Of a stretch of 34,733 bases of DNA, positions 26,348 to 34,643 are shown in pieces. A model generated the notes under the pieces. The model had not been told where the DNA came from. It worked only from the letters and a program-made list of their open reading frames with translations, and made no database searches. The position numbers and the translations under genes are program-made. This DNA is from an uncultured Pseudomonadota bacterium. Lineage in GTDB: Bacteria; Pseudomonadota; Alphaproteobacteria; UBA9219. Location: NCBI GenBank assembly GCA_903919315.1, contig CAIXHP010000017.1:1-34733 (forward strand), in the 5' to 3' direction. The stretch's first letter is position 1. Each line of letters starts with the position of its first letter.

Positions 26348-27756
26348 GTTACGATCTCCCTCACGTCCGCCAATCTCCCCGTCACCGCCGCTGCGGCCGC
26401 CATCGCGGGGCTCATCAGGTGGGTGCGGGAGTCGCGGCCTTGGCGGCCTTCGAAGTTGCGGTTGGATGTCGAGGCGCAGCGTTCGCCGGGTTGCAGGCGG
26501 TCTTCGTTCATGGCGAGGCACATCGAACAGCCCGGCTCGCGCCAATCGAAACCGGCCGCGATGAAAATCTTATCGAGACCTTCCTGTTCGGCTTGTCGCT
26601 TCACAAGGCCGGAGCCGGGCACGACCATCGCCTGAACATGCGCCGCGACATGCTTGCCTTTTGCCACCGCCGCCGCCACGCGCAAATCTTCGATCCGCCC
26701 GTTGGTGCAGGAGCCGATGAAAACCTTGTCCACCTTGATGTCGGTCAGCTTTGTGCCGGGGGTCAAGCCCATATAGTCGAGCGCCCTTTGCATGGATGCG
26801 CGCTTCGCTTCGTCCTTCGCCTTCGCGGGATCAGGCACAACGCCTGTGATCGGCGCTACATCCTCCGGCGACGTTCCCCATGTTACGGTCGGCACGATCA
26901 TCGCGGCCTCGAGCGTGATCGTCTTGTCGTATGTCGCGTCCGCGTCGCTCGGCAACGTGCGCCAATAGGCGACGGCAGCGTCCCAGTCCGCGCCTTGCGG
27001 CGCGTGAGTTCGGCCCTTCAGATAGGCGAAGGTCACGTCGTCGGGCGCGATCAGACCAGCGCGCGCTCCGGCTTCGATCGACATGTTGCAGACCGTCATG
27101 CGGCCTTCCATCGACAGGGAACGGATCGCCTCGCCCGTGTATTCGATCACATAGCCCGTGCCGCCCGCCGTCCCCAACATGCCGATGATGGCGAGGATTA
27201 AATCCTTGGCCGTCACGCCGGAGGGCAGAGCGCCCGTCACGTCCACGCGCATCGTCTTAGATGGTTTCGCGATCAAGGTCTGCGTCGCCAGCACATGCTC
27301 GACCTCAGAGGTGCCAATCCCAAAGGCCAGCGAGCCGAACGCGCCGTGCGTAGCCGTGTGGCTGTCGCCGCAAACGATGGTGAGGCCCGGCAGCGTAAAG
27401 CCCTGCTCCGGCCCGACGATATGCACGACGCCTTGCCGCGCATCCAGCATGGGCAGGTAGGGGACAGAGAATTCGCGGACGTTTTGTTCGAGCGTTTCGA
27501 CCTGAAGGCGGGATTCCTCTTCCCGGATGCCCTGCGCCCGATCCGGCGTGGTCGGCACATTGTGATCCGCGACCGCCAGCGTGCGTTCCGGCCTCCGCAC
27601 TTTGCGTCCAGCGAGGCGCAGGCCCTCGAACGCCTGCGGGCTGGTCACTTCGTGCACCAGATGACGGTCGATATAGAGCAGGCAGGTTCCGTCTTCTTGC
27701 CGGTTCACCACATGGCTGTCCCAAATTTTGTCGTAGAGTGTTTTGGCGCGGCTCAT
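26341..27756 (-). CDS. leuC: 3-isopropylmalate dehydratase large subunit
   Basis: A 471-residue aconitase-family enzyme with a 4Fe-4S cluster. Cluster ligands are Cys in [13 protein letters not shown] (about 348) and in [13 protein letters not shown] (about 408 and 411). Other hallmarks are [12 protein letters not shown] at the start, [20 protein letters not shown] and [17 protein letters not shown] 27756 has GGGAGAA about nine bases upstream. It heads the minus-strand leucine run and is divergent from the PilO2-like gene. Confidence 0.97.
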   Translation of the reverse strand: MSRAKTLYDKIWDSHVVNRQEDGTCLLYIDRHLVHEVTSPQAFEGLRLAGRKVRRPERTLAVADHNVPTTPDRAQGIREEESRLQVETLEQNVREFSVPYLPMLDARQGVVHIVGPEQGFTLPGLTIVCGDSHTATHGAFGSLAFGIGTSEVEHVLATQTLIAKPSKTMRVDVTGALPSGVTAKDLILAIIGMLGTAGGTGYVIEYTGEAIRSLSMEGRMTVCNMSIEAGARAGLIAPDDVTFAYLKGRTHAPQGADWDAAVAYWRTLPSDADATYDKTITLEAAMIVPTVTWGTSPEDVAPITGVVPDPAKAKDEAKRASMQRALDYMGLTPGTKLTDIKVDKVFIGSCTNGRIEDLRVAAAVAKGKHVAAHVQAMVVPGSGLVKRQAEQEGLDKIFIAAGFDWREPGCSMCLAMNEDRLQPGERCASTSNRNFEGRQGRDSRTHLMSPAMAAAAAVTGRLADVREIVTC

Positions 27757-27929
27757 TGTTACGTTCTCCCTTTTTCGTCGTGAAGATTAACGCAGCCGCC
27801 GTACCGGAACAACCAGATTGACATTGGCGGGGCAAGCTTCGCGTGGCTTCCTTTGTGACATTTCCCTCTACATGCTTAACCGATTGTGATAATGATTGCC
27901 GTCGTCCTAAAATGTGTGGAGTCTGCTTT

Positions 27930-28562
27930 ATGACCGGAAGCATCGTTACTATTGGAAAACAAAAGTATGTTGTTGGTCTTTACTGGGAAAATTGCCCTGA
28001 TGACAGTCCTGTTAAGGCGGCAAAGGCGGCGATGCGCGGAGGGGGACAGCGCGTGTATGCCTACACGATCCGCCCCGGCAACAAGCGGAAGGAACGGATT
28101 CCTCAGTTTGGTTTATGGCACAGCAAATTGCATGCCGGTTGTGGCCTTCCGGCTCTAGCCCCCAATTTCGCCAGGCAGCAGACGGGGTCTTGGGCTGGAG
28201 CCTTCCTCGTCTCTGGCGGCGTGGTGGTCATGATCGGGTATGACGACCTGATCAGCCCCGATGGCGATATGTTCTACCCGGACGCGGCCTCAGCACAGCA
28301 GCACTTGACGCGTGTGCTTAAGGAAGGTCGCTATAACAGAGTCTACGCCCCCAAAAGCTGGAATATTCAAGGATCGATGCAAACCACTCTGGCCGAACTC
28401 GTTCAAGGCGAGCCTGACTTTCGCCTCAAGTCGCGTGGCGCTCTTTCCGGAGCCGTTATCGCTGTTATCGTGCTCGCCTTAGTGCTGGTCGTCTTGGCCG
28501 TCATTATTTTGCAAGACAAACCGGATATCGTTCCGATGCAAATCCGTGCGCTGCGTCCCTAA
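27930..28562 (+). CDS. PilO2-like type IVb pilus protein, short form
   Basis: About 210 residues from ATG 27930, which has GGAG eight bases upstream. The sequence resembles the N-terminal part of the PilO/PilO2 pilin accessory family of type IVb pilus systems: KQKYVVGLYWENCPDD at the start, a beta-rich middle, DDLISPDGDMFYPDAASAQQ, and YNRVYAPKSWNIQGSMQTTL. A single membrane helix (AVIAVIVLALVLVVLAVIIL) lies near the end, after which only about 15 residues remain, whereas family members usually continue with a long domain. It may be a natural short form or a truncated remnant. No other pilus assembly gene is beside it. Identification is from remembered family features and should be checked by profile search. 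Confidence 0.6.
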   Translation: MTGSIVTIGKQKYVVGLYWENCPDDSPVKAAKAAMRGGGQRVYAYTIRPGNKRKERIPQFGLWHSKLHAGCGLPALAPNFARQQTGSWAGAFLVSGGVVVMIGYDDLISPDGDMFYPDAASAQQHLTRVLKEGRYNRVYAPKSWNIQGSMQTTLAELVQGEPDFRLKSRGALSGAVIAVIVLALVLVVLAVIILQDKPDIVPMQIRALRP

Positions 28563-28585
28563 CCGTTTTTGTCGTCGGCGGCTTG

Positions 28586-29449
28586 TTACAGGCCGCCGTT
28601 CCACGGCATGAACTCCCTCACGGTGTCTTCCTCTTCTCTCCCGATGTCGTCGAACGTCACGGGGCGGGACTGGGGGGCGATGAGCATGATGACGGAGAGT
28701 TGGCCGCCCGACCGGTCCGCGCCCGCGAGGCAGTTGCGGCGGTAGCTGAAAAAGCGGGCTTCGTCGGCGCAGGTGTCGGCGAGGGGAGGCTGAATGTCGG
28801 CGATACCGAGCCCACGCAGTTTGGCCATCACATAGCCCGGAAGATCAAAATGATAATGTTCGGGCCTGAGCGATGGACGAAAAAACTTTCCATGCGCGGG
28901 ACTCTCGGCCAGAAACGGCGCGGGGAATGCTGGCCCGACTTCATAGGAATTCTGCGCAATGCAGGGACCGAGCGCCGCCTTGATCGTCGCGCGTTCCGCG
29001 CCCAGTTTTTCCATCGCCGCGATGGTGTTTTCGATCACGCCGCCGAGCGCGCCGCGCCATCCGGCGTGGGCCGCGCCGATCACGCCCGACCGTTCCGACG
29101 CGAACAGCACCGGCACGCAATCCGCCGTCTGAATACCCAAGGCCAAGCCGCGTTGACGCGTCACCATCGCATCGGCATGGGGGCGGTCAGCGGTTCGCCA
29201 AGCCTCGATCACCGTCACAACATCCGGCGAATGCACCTGATGGCAACTCAGCAAGTTCTCAGGCGCGACGTCGAGATGCAGCGCGACCAAACGCCTGTTT
29301 TCGATTAAATGCGCCGGATTGTCGGCGCTGGATACGTTGCAGTTCAATCCGGCGTAGATCCCTTCGCTCACGCCGCCGCAGCGGGCGAAAAAGCCGTGAC
29401 GAATGCCATAGGCATCTTTCAGATTGTCGGCCAGCAGCGCTTCGATCAT
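28586..29449 (-). CDS. pgeF: PgeF/YfiH family protein (multi-copper-like, peptidoglycan editing)
   Basis: About 287 residues from ATG 29449, which overlaps the midA stop as ATGA. Family features are GIRHGFFARCGGVSEGIYAG with LNCNVSSADN, the His in CHQVHSPDVV, the Cys in QTADCVPVLF, and IGAAHAGWRGALGGVIENT. These His/Cys residues bind the metal. Members have been given several activities (polyphenol oxidation, purine nucleoside cleavage, and removal of mis-incorporated residues from peptidoglycan precursors); the last gives the name PgeF. Its place in a run with lgt fits an envelope role but does not prove it. Confidence 0.92.
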   Translation of the reverse strand: MIEALLADNLKDAYGIRHGFFARCGGVSEGIYAGLNCNVSSADNPAHLIENRRLVALHLDVAPENLLSCHQVHSPDVVTVIEAWRTADRPHADAMVTRQRGLALGIQTADCVPVLFASERSGVIGAAHAGWRGALGGVIENTIAAMEKLGAERATIKAALGPCIAQNSYEVGPAFPAPFLAESPAHGKFFRPSLRPEHYHFDLPGYVMAKLRGLGIADIQPPLADTCADEARFFSYRRNCLAGADRSGGQLSVIMLIAPQSRPVTFDDIGREEEDTVREFMPWNGGL

Positions 29450-30501
29450 GGGAATCCCGCCACTTGCAAGGCGGGCGAAGCGATGCCCAGCACCTTGAAC
29501 AATACGCCCATCTGCGACGAGTCCGTCAGGCGATGTACCGACGCGCGGATCGCTTCCGCCTGTTCCGGCGTGGCGTTGTGGTTCAACTGCGCGGCCCGCA
29601 ATTCGATGCCCAGCGACTCCAGAAAAGCTCCCTGCCCCACCGGCCCCCACGCTCGCGCGCCCGACCACTCGGCCATTTGGCGCAGAGCGGTAAAGTCCAC
29701 ATGCGCGGTCAGATCGACTTCGCCGGGGCGCTCCAGAACAGGGGCGTACGCGTGCCGCGCCACAGCCTGCAAGGTCGAGCCACCGTTCGGCGCGACGTAG
29801 CCATAGTCAATAAACAATCCCGCGCCGCCGTGACGCGCGATGTGCGTGGCGAGCTTTTGCATGAAGGCCAACGACAGCGGCGATGATTCAAGGAAAGACG
29901 TTGCGCTTGTGTCAGAGACTTCCGGCGCGTCCACCGCCTCGCCTTCCACAAACGCCAAGCCACCGTCTTGGTTCGCCACCATGCGCTCGCGCCATTCCGC
30001 CCCTGTTTTCATGAACTGGCGGATCGGCAACGCGTCAAAGAATTCGTTCGCGACGACCAGCAACGGCAAAGCAGGCAACTGCGTCAGGTCGGCGCAATGG
30101 ACGGGATCGTGCGCCGCCAATCGTTTCTTTTGCTCCGCAATCAGAGGCGCGTCGCTTTCCAACAGCCACAGATGCGATGCCTGATGAAAACCCGCGATCT
30201 TGGCCGTGGCGCGCAACGCGTCCTGCATCAGCGTGCCGCGTCCGGGGCCGAGTTCCAGCAAGAGAAAATCGTCGGGCTTGCCCATCTGTCGCCAAACGTC
30301 GGCACACCACAGGCCAATCAGTTCGCCGAACATCTGGCTGATGTCCGGCGCGGTGACGAAGTCGCCCTCCGCGCCCAGCGGATTGCGCTGGCGGTAATAG
30401 CCGTGAACCGGATGCTGGAGCGCCAGTTCCATGTAACGCGCGACGCTGATCGGGCCGTTGGCGGCAATCTCGTCGCGGATCAGGGCGAGCAGTTGCGTCA
30501 T
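29446..30501 (-). CDS. MidA family protein arginine methyltransferase (NDUFAF7-like)
   Basis: About 351 residues from ATG 30501, whose ATGA overlaps the lgt stop. SAM-binding and family motifs are visible: ISVARYMELALQHPVHGYYR, GDFVTAPDISQMFGELIGLW, FLLLELGPGRGTLMQDALRA and LLVVANEFFDALPIRQFM, then LFIDYGYVAPNGGSTLQAV. Eukaryotic relatives methylate an arginine of complex I, so a role in respiratory complex I assembly is likely here too, as inference. The three-gene lgt-midA-pgeF set is joined by 4-base overlaps and is common in alphaproteobacteria. Confidence 0.92.
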   Translation of the reverse strand: MTQLLALIRDEIAANGPISVARYMELALQHPVHGYYRQRNPLGAEGDFVTAPDISQMFGELIGLWCADVWRQMGKPDDFLLLELGPGRGTLMQDALRATAKIAGFHQASHLWLLESDAPLIAEQKKRLAAHDPVHCADLTQLPALPLLVVANEFFDALPIRQFMKTGAEWRERMVANQDGGLAFVEGEAVDAPEVSDTSATSFLESSPLSLAFMQKLATHIARHGGAGLFIDYGYVAPNGGSTLQAVARHAYAPVLERPGEVDLTAHVDFTALRQMAEWSGARAWGPVGQGAFLESLGIELRAAQLNHNATPEQAEAIRASVHRLTDSSQMGVLFKVLGIASPALQVAGFP

Positions 30502-31292
30502 GCGGGCCGCCTTTGCTGGCGCAGGATAAGGAATGCGCCGAGCAGGATCATCGGGACGCACAACAACTGCCCCATCGTCGCCCCGGCGAACAGAAAGCCG
30601 AGTTGCGCGTCCGGCTCGCGGAAGAACTCGACCGCAAAGCGGAACACGCCATAGCCCAACAAAAACGCGCCCGAGAGAAATCCGGGACGGGCGCGAAGCG
30701 AAGGCTTTCTTGCCAGAAACATCAAAATGATAAACAGCGCCACACCTTCCAGCCCCGCTTCGTAAAGCTGGCTCGGATGGCGCGGCAAATTACCGCCGTG
30801 AGGAAACACCACGCCCCACGGCACATCCGTGGCGCGGCCAAACAATTCGCCGTTGACGAAATTCGCAAGGCGACCCAACCCCAAACCTATCGGAGCCACG
30901 CACGCCAGCAGATCGCTGAACGCGAAGAACGACAGCTTGTTGCGGCGCGTGAACAGCCATGCGGCCAAGATCACGCCCAGCATGCCGCCATGAAACGACA
31001 TGCCGCCGTGCCATATTTTCAGCATCTCCAGAGGATCGCGGATGTACATGTCGGACTGATAGAACAGGATGTAGCCGAGACGGCCGCCCAGCAGCGTGCC
31101 GATCACCGCCCACGTCAGAAAGTCGTCGTAATGCTGCGGTGACGGCCCCTCTGCGTTTTGCCGCGCCAAACGCATGCAGGCGCGCCACCCCAGAACGAAA
31201 CCGGCCAGATAGGCCAGCGCGTACCAATGGATCGCCAACGGGCCGATATGGATCAAAACGGGATCAAGCGGCGGAAAGGCAAGGGCTAACAC
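30498..31292 (-). CDS. lgt: Prolipoprotein diacylglyceryl transferase
   Basis: About 264 residues from GTG 31292, chosen because AGAGG lies about eight bases upstream and no ATG is available near the expected N-terminus. It attaches diacylglycerol to the lipobox cysteine of prolipoproteins at the inner membrane. The Lgt signature GLGRLANFVNGELFGRATDV with PWGVVFP is intact, as are HGGMSFHGGMLGVILA and a terminal helix with PMILLGAFLIL. About seven membrane helices are expected. It is the first gene of the lgt-midA-pgeF operon. Confidence 0.96.
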   Translation of the reverse strand: MLALAFPPLDPVLIHIGPLAIHWYALAYLAGFVLGWRACMRLARQNAEGPSPQHYDDFLTWAVIGTLLGGRLGYILFYQSDMYIRDPLEMLKIWHGGMSFHGGMLGVILAAWLFTRRNKLSFFAFSDLLACVAPIGLGLGRLANFVNGELFGRATDVPWGVVFPHGGNLPRHPSQLYEAGLEGVALFIILMFLARKPSLRARPGFLSGAFLLGYGVFRFAVEFFREPDAQLGFLFAGATMGQLLCVPMILLGAFLILRQQRRPA

Positions 31293-31329
31293 GGAACGAC
31301 CTCTGAAAAACGGGCGGCTGTACAAGAAT

Positions 31330-31351
31330 GACAGGCATGTTATAGCCTGTC
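31330..31351. promoter_or_regulatory. Inverted repeat GACAGGC-N8-GCCTGTC between lgt and ubiK-like gene
   Basis: Perfect 7-bp arms flank ATGTTATA in the 85-bp divergent gap. TTATAG inside could be a plus-strand -10 element, so this may be an operator overlapping a promoter. No clear -35 is seen. Confidence 0.35.
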
Positions 31352-31377
31352 CTGCCTAGGGCGAAGAGGAGAAAGTG

Positions 31378-31719
31378 ATGCGTGACGACGGTTCGATTGT
31401 TGAGGATATTCTGAAATTGGGCAAAAATGCGCTCGGCGAGCTGTTGAGTTCGCGGCACGAATTCGGCGCTCAGGCGCGTTCGCGCTTTGATGACGTGGCG
31501 CAGAAACTGAATCTCGTCAGCCGCCGCGAATTTGATGTCGCCTTTGCGATGCTGGCCAAAGCGCGCGCGATGCAGGAAGATTTCGACGAACGTCTGCGCG
31601 TGATCGAAGCCCACTTGAACATCGCCACCGCGCCCAAGGCTCCGGCGAAAAAGACAAAGAAAGCAAAAAACGGGGCGAAAGCAAATTTACGTTCCGTTAA
31701 GCATAATAAACGCCGCTAA
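31378..31719 (+). CDS. UbiK/BMFP-family accessory factor with lysine-rich tail
   Basis: About 113 residues from ATG 31378, with GAGGAG seven bases upstream (GTG 31375 is the alternative). The N-terminal helix (ILKLGKNALGELLSSRHEFG) and following coiled coil (FDDVAQKLNLVSRREFDVAF, ARAMQEDFDERLRVIEAHL) match the BMFP/UbiK family, trimeric coiled-coil proteins that aid aerobic ubiquinone synthesis and can bind lipid. After residue 80 there is a strongly basic tail (PAKKTKKAKNGAKANLRSVK) that could bind nucleic acid or acidic membranes. Divergent from lgt. Confidence 0.8.
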   Translation: MRDDGSIVEDILKLGKNALGELLSSRHEFGAQARSRFDDVAQKLNLVSRREFDVAFAMLAKARAMQEDFDERLRVIEAHLNIATAPKAPAKKTKKAKNGAKANLRSVKHNKRR

Positions 31720-31953
31720 CGAGCCAAAAGCAGCGCAATACAAAAACGGCGTGGATTCAACCCACTGAAATAGCTTGACTATCACGCCCCATAAATCGTT
31801 CGATGCGGAAGCGAAAGGTTTTGTTCGCACCACGACGCGTGTGACTCAAACCACACGGCGCGAGGCTCTGTGCGTATTTGATCCGTGTAGACTCTTGCGG
31901 CGCGACTCCCAGGTTTGATACGTCTTGTGCCGTTCTTATTGGGAGGTCGGGTT

Positions 31954-32457
31954 ATGTCGTTCGTTGTTGCCCACGAGACGAGTCAGGTTCACAACCCGCT
32001 CGACATTCTTGAAGAAATTGTGACCGCCAACGAATGGCTGTTCGACCGCGCCAACGAAGACGAGTTGATCGTCGAGCTGGCGGGCCGCTGGTGCCATTAT
32101 CGTCTGTTCTTCGTCTGGCAACGCGACATCGGCGCGTTGCAGTTCTCTTGCCAGTTCGACATGCGCGTGCCCGATGCTAAGCGCGGCGACGTGAACGATC
32201 TGCTGTCCATGCTCAACAATCGCATGTGGCTCGGCCACTTTGATCTGGAGCCGCAGCAAAGCACGCCGCTGTTCCGCTACACAATTCTGGCGCGCAGCGA
32301 GCGCATGCCGACGGTGGAGACTCTGGAAGACCTCGTTGAAATCGCGCTGACGGAATGCGAACGCTTTTATCCCGCGTTCCAATTCGTCATCTGGGGCGGA
32401 AAGCGTCCTGCCGAGGCCATGGCGGCCGCGATGATCGACACGGCGGGGCAAGCCTGA
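31954..32457 (+). CDS. YbjN-domain protein
   Basis: About 167 residues from ATG 31954, with GGGAGG eight bases upstream. The YbjN family pattern is visible: DILEEIVTANEWLFDRANED, ELIVELAGRWCHYRLFFVW, LLSMLNNRMWLGHFDL and a C-terminal ALTECERFYPAFQFVIWGG. Such proteins resemble type III secretion chaperone folds and are linked to stress responses in some bacteria, but the biochemical role is unknown. It is coupled to proC, whose coding region begins at or across its stop codon; this pairing is frequent in alphaproteobacteria. A 234-bp gap upstream contains a short CGTGTG/CACACG inverted repeat (31838-31857) and no other recognisable gene. Confidence 0.87.
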   Translation: MSFVVAHETSQVHNPLDILEEIVTANEWLFDRANEDELIVELAGRWCHYRLFFVWQRDIGALQFSCQFDMRVPDAKRGDVNDLLSMLNNRMWLGHFDLEPQQSTPLFRYTILARSERMPTVETLEDLVEIALTECERFYPAFQFVIWGGKRPAEAMAAAMIDTAGQA

Positions 32458-33257
32458 TTCAACGTATCCTCCTTGTCGGATGCGGCAAGATGGGCACGGC
32501 CCTGCTTAAGGGCTGGACGCGGTTGGACCAGTGCTCGGTCGCAGTCGTCGATCCTTCGCAGCGCTCAAAAGAAATTCCGTCGAACGCCGACATCGCGTGG
32601 CATCAAACGCCTGAAGCCCTCGATCCATCGTTCGCGCCCGATGCAATAGTTCTTGCGGTCAAGCCGCAGCAGATGGCGGCGGCGCTTCCCGCTTACGCGC
32701 GTTATCACGATGCCGTGTTCCTTTCGATTGCGGCGGGGCAGACGTTGAAGAGGCTTGCATCGCTGCTGGCCGACTCGCACCGCGCCATCGTTCGCACCAT
32801 GCCCAACCTCCCCGCCAGTATCGGGCAAGGCATGAGCGTCGCGGTGGCCAACGCGCAGGTCACGCCCGATCAGAAAAGGCTGTGCGAAGCTCTGCTCCGC
32901 GCCGTGGGAGACGTGGCGTGGGTTGAGGACGAGACGTTGCTCGATCCCGTCACGGCGCTTTCGGGAAGCGGCCCGGCGTATCTGTTCGCGCTGACGGAAG
33001 CCATGGCCGAGGCGGGAGAAGCGCTCGGCCTCCCCAAGGAACTCGCCGCGCGGTTGGCGCGGCAAACCGTCGTCGGCAGCGCCGCGCTTTTGGCCGCTTC
33101 GACAGAGAGTCCCGCCGCGCTGCGTCAAGCTGTCACCAGTCCCGGTGGCACGACGGCTGCGGCCCTAGAGCATCTCTTGGACGAACAAGGCCTGACCACT
33201 CTGTTGCGTCGCGCCATGCAAGCGGCGGCAAAGAGGGCCAAGGAATTGTCTTCCTGA
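32454..33257 (+). CDS. proC: Pyrroline-5-carboxylate reductase (non-ATG start)
   Basis: About 267 residues. It makes proline from pyrroline-5-carboxylate with NAD(P)H. The Rossmann motif is ILLVGCGKMGTALLKGW at the very start; RTMPNLPASIGQGMSVAV and the C-terminal VTALSGSGPAYLFALTEAM and AVTSPGGTTAAALEHL are intact. There is no ATG, GTG or TTG in a sensible place: the only upstream ATG in frame (32355) would add 33 unrelated residues inside ybjN. The likely start is CTG 32454 or ATT 32457, overlapping the ybjN stop TGA (32455-32457), with GGGG about five to eight bases upstream. That would give a protein starting (M)IQRILLVGCG or (M)QRILLVGCG, as usual in the family. Confidence 0.93.
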   Translation: MIQRILLVGCGKMGTALLKGWTRLDQCSVAVVDPSQRSKEIPSNADIAWHQTPEALDPSFAPDAIVLAVKPQQMAAALPAYARYHDAVFLSIAAGQTLKRLASLLADSHRAIVRTMPNLPASIGQGMSVAVANAQVTPDQKRLCEALLRAVGDVAWVEDETLLDPVTALSGSGPAYLFALTEAMAEAGEALGLPKELAARLARQTVVGSAALLAASTESPAALRQAVTSPGGTTAAALEHLLDEQGLTTLLRRAMQAAAKRAKELSS

Positions 33258-33280
33258 AGCCCATCGTCTAGACTAGGGCC

Positions 33281-33892
33281 ATGATCGCAAACAGAAATTC
33301 GCGGGAACGCGCCCTCGCCCTCGCAGCGCTAAAACTGGCGGGACAAACGGCTTGGGACAATCTGACGCTGGCGCAGATCGCCAAGGCAGCGCGTTGTCCA
33401 TTGCTCCAAGCACGCAAGCTTTTCCCTGATACGACTGCGCTTTTGCCTGCGGTTGTCCGCTTGATCGACGAAGAAACCGCCGTTCTGGTCGGAACTCTGG
33501 ACAACAGCGCGGCGGCGCGTGATCGCCTGTTCGAAGTTCTGATGGCGCGATTCGATGTCCTGCAATCGCACCGCGCCGGAGTCCTCGCCATCGCCGCCGC
33601 TTGCCGCGCCACGCCGAGTCGCATTCCAGTGATGCTAAAAACGCAATGGGACTCGATGCGCGCGATGCTGCGTCTCGCGAATCTTTCCGAGTGTGGCATC
33701 TTTCAAACAGTCGGATTGATCGCGCTCTATGATCTGGCCTTGCGGCGCTGGAGCGATGACCACACATCCGACATGGCAAAAACCATGGCAACACTTGATC
33801 GTTTGCTGCGCCGCGCCGAACGCCTGATCGAAATTTTTGCGCGCGCGTCGTCCGACGATCACCCGCGACAGCGCGGTCACACGCGTGTGTGA
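33281..33892 (+). CDS. TetR/COQ9-like regulator-type protein
   Basis: A 203-residue protein from ATG 33281. The N-terminal 60 residues form a TetR-type helix-turn-helix: ERALALAALKLAGQTAWDNL, TLAQIAKAARCPLLQARKLF and PDTTALLPAVVRLID. The C-terminal part is all-helical (VLMARFDVLQSHRAGVLAIA, WDSMRAMLRLANLSECGIF) and resembles the COQ9-like C-terminal fold found in alphaproteobacterial TetR relatives. It could be a DNA-binding regulator or a ubiquinone-related lipid binder. It lies between proC and a phasin gene; the palindrome in the gap to the phasin could be its site, which is inference. Confidence 0.75.
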   Translation: MIANRNSRERALALAALKLAGQTAWDNLTLAQIAKAARCPLLQARKLFPDTTALLPAVVRLIDEETAVLVGTLDNSAAARDRLFEVLMARFDVLQSHRAGVLAIAAACRATPSRIPVMLKTQWDSMRAMLRLANLSECGIFQTVGLIALYDLALRRWSDDHTSDMAKTMATLDRLLRRAERLIEIFARASSDDHPRQRGHTRV

Positions 33893-33933
33893 TGAATAAT
33901 TTGCGTGACAAGCGCGTTAAGAATCGGCATATT

Positions 33934-33947
33934 GGTTAACGTTAACC
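33934..33947. promoter_or_regulatory. 14-bp perfect palindrome upstream of phasin gene
   Basis: GGTTAACGTTAACC is a perfect palindrome in the 142-bp gap before the phasin gene. It is a good candidate operator, for example for the adjacent TetR-type protein or for a PhaR-like regulator encoded elsewhere. Confidence 0.45.
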
Positions 33948-34034
33948 TTGAATCTCGCTATCCATAAGGATGTGGACGCTCGGTTTTTCATCTTGCCGTC
34001 CTAACTGCACCCACCTTCTCAGATGAGGATCCCA

Positions 34035-34502
34035 ATGTCGAAACCCGCCGCCACCGCCTTCCCCGAAACCGATTTTTCGAAGTTCATGGACATGTCCAAA
34101 CTGATGGACGCGACCAAGGCTTTTGGCGAATTTAAGATGCCGACCCTGAATGTCGAGGCTCTCGTCGCTGTACACCGCAAAAACATGGAAGCCATCACGT
34201 CGGCCAATCAGGTCGCGATTGAAGGCTTTCAGGCCTTGGCGCGCCGTCAAGCTGAACTGGCCAAACAGAGCTTTGAAGCCACCACGAGCATGGTTCAGGC
34301 CGTGACCTCGGCTCAGACACCCGAAGAAAAAGTCGCCTGCCAAGCCGAAGCGACCAAGGCGACGATGGGCCGCTGCCTGTCGAGCCTCAAGGAACTCACG
34401 GATGTCATGACCCGCAACCAGTATCAAGCCATGGAGCTCGTCAGCAACCGCGTTTGCGAAAGCATGGACGAACTGCAGGGCATCATCAAGTCGAGCCGCT
34501 AA
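34035..34502 (+). CDS. Phasin (phasin_2 family)
   Basis: About 155 residues from ATG 34035, with GAGGA seven bases upstream; the ATG at 34023 overlaps that site and is unlikely. The phasin_2 pattern is clear: FGEFKMPTLNVEALVAVHRK, NMEAITSANQVAIEGFQALA, RRQAELAKQSFEATTSMVQA, and a C-terminal helix ELTDVMTRNQYQAMELVSNR. Phasins coat polyhydroxyalkanoate granules. No PHA synthesis gene is in the window, and phasin_2 proteins also occur without PHA, so granule binding is probable rather than certain. A strong terminator follows. Confidence 0.9.
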   Translation: MSKPAATAFPETDFSKFMDMSKLMDATKAFGEFKMPTLNVEALVAVHRKNMEAITSANQVAIEGFQALARRQAELAKQSFEATTSMVQAVTSAQTPEEKVACQAEATKATMGRCLSSLKELTDVMTRNQYQAMELVSNRVCESMDELQGIIKSSR

Positions 34503-34532
34503 GACTTATTGCCTTATTGACTGCCAAATATG

Positions 34533-34562
34533 AGGCGTGGGCTTTAGCTCACGCCTTTTTTT
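34533..34562 (+). terminator. Rho-independent terminator of phasin gene
   Basis: AGGCGTGGGC and GCTCACGCCT form a 10-bp stem (one G-T wobble) around a TTTA loop, followed by seven T. It lies 31 bases past the phasin stop. Confidence 0.92.
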
Positions 34563-34586
34563 GTTGGCAAAATCTGGAGACATTGT

Positions 34587-34643
34587 ATGACCGACCATAG
34601 TACCGGACTCATTTTTGAACACCCTGTAATATCAGCATGTTAG
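34587..34643 (+). CDS. Possible 18-residue peptide
   Basis: ATG 34587 has GGAG eight bases upstream and opens MTDHSTGLIFEHPVISAC, then TAG. It follows the phasin terminator. With no conservation data it may be chance; it overlaps the possible minus-strand partial gene. Confidence 0.2.
   Translation: MTDHSTGLIFEHPVISAC

Noticed and set aside
26348-26545. N-terminal extension of the first leu-operon insert gene
   Set aside because: The extension overlaps the conserved C-terminal coding region of leuC in another frame and is Arg/Pro-rich; ATG 26347 begins a normal membrane protein.
28576-28598. GC-rich hairpin CGGCGGC/GCCGCCG between the PilO2-like and pgeF genes
   Set aside because: It has no T-tract on either strand and overlaps the pgeF stop codon, so it is not called as a terminator.
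31775-31780. TTGACT as a -35 box for the ybjN-like gene
   Set aside because: No acceptable -10 element occurs 15-19 bp downstream.
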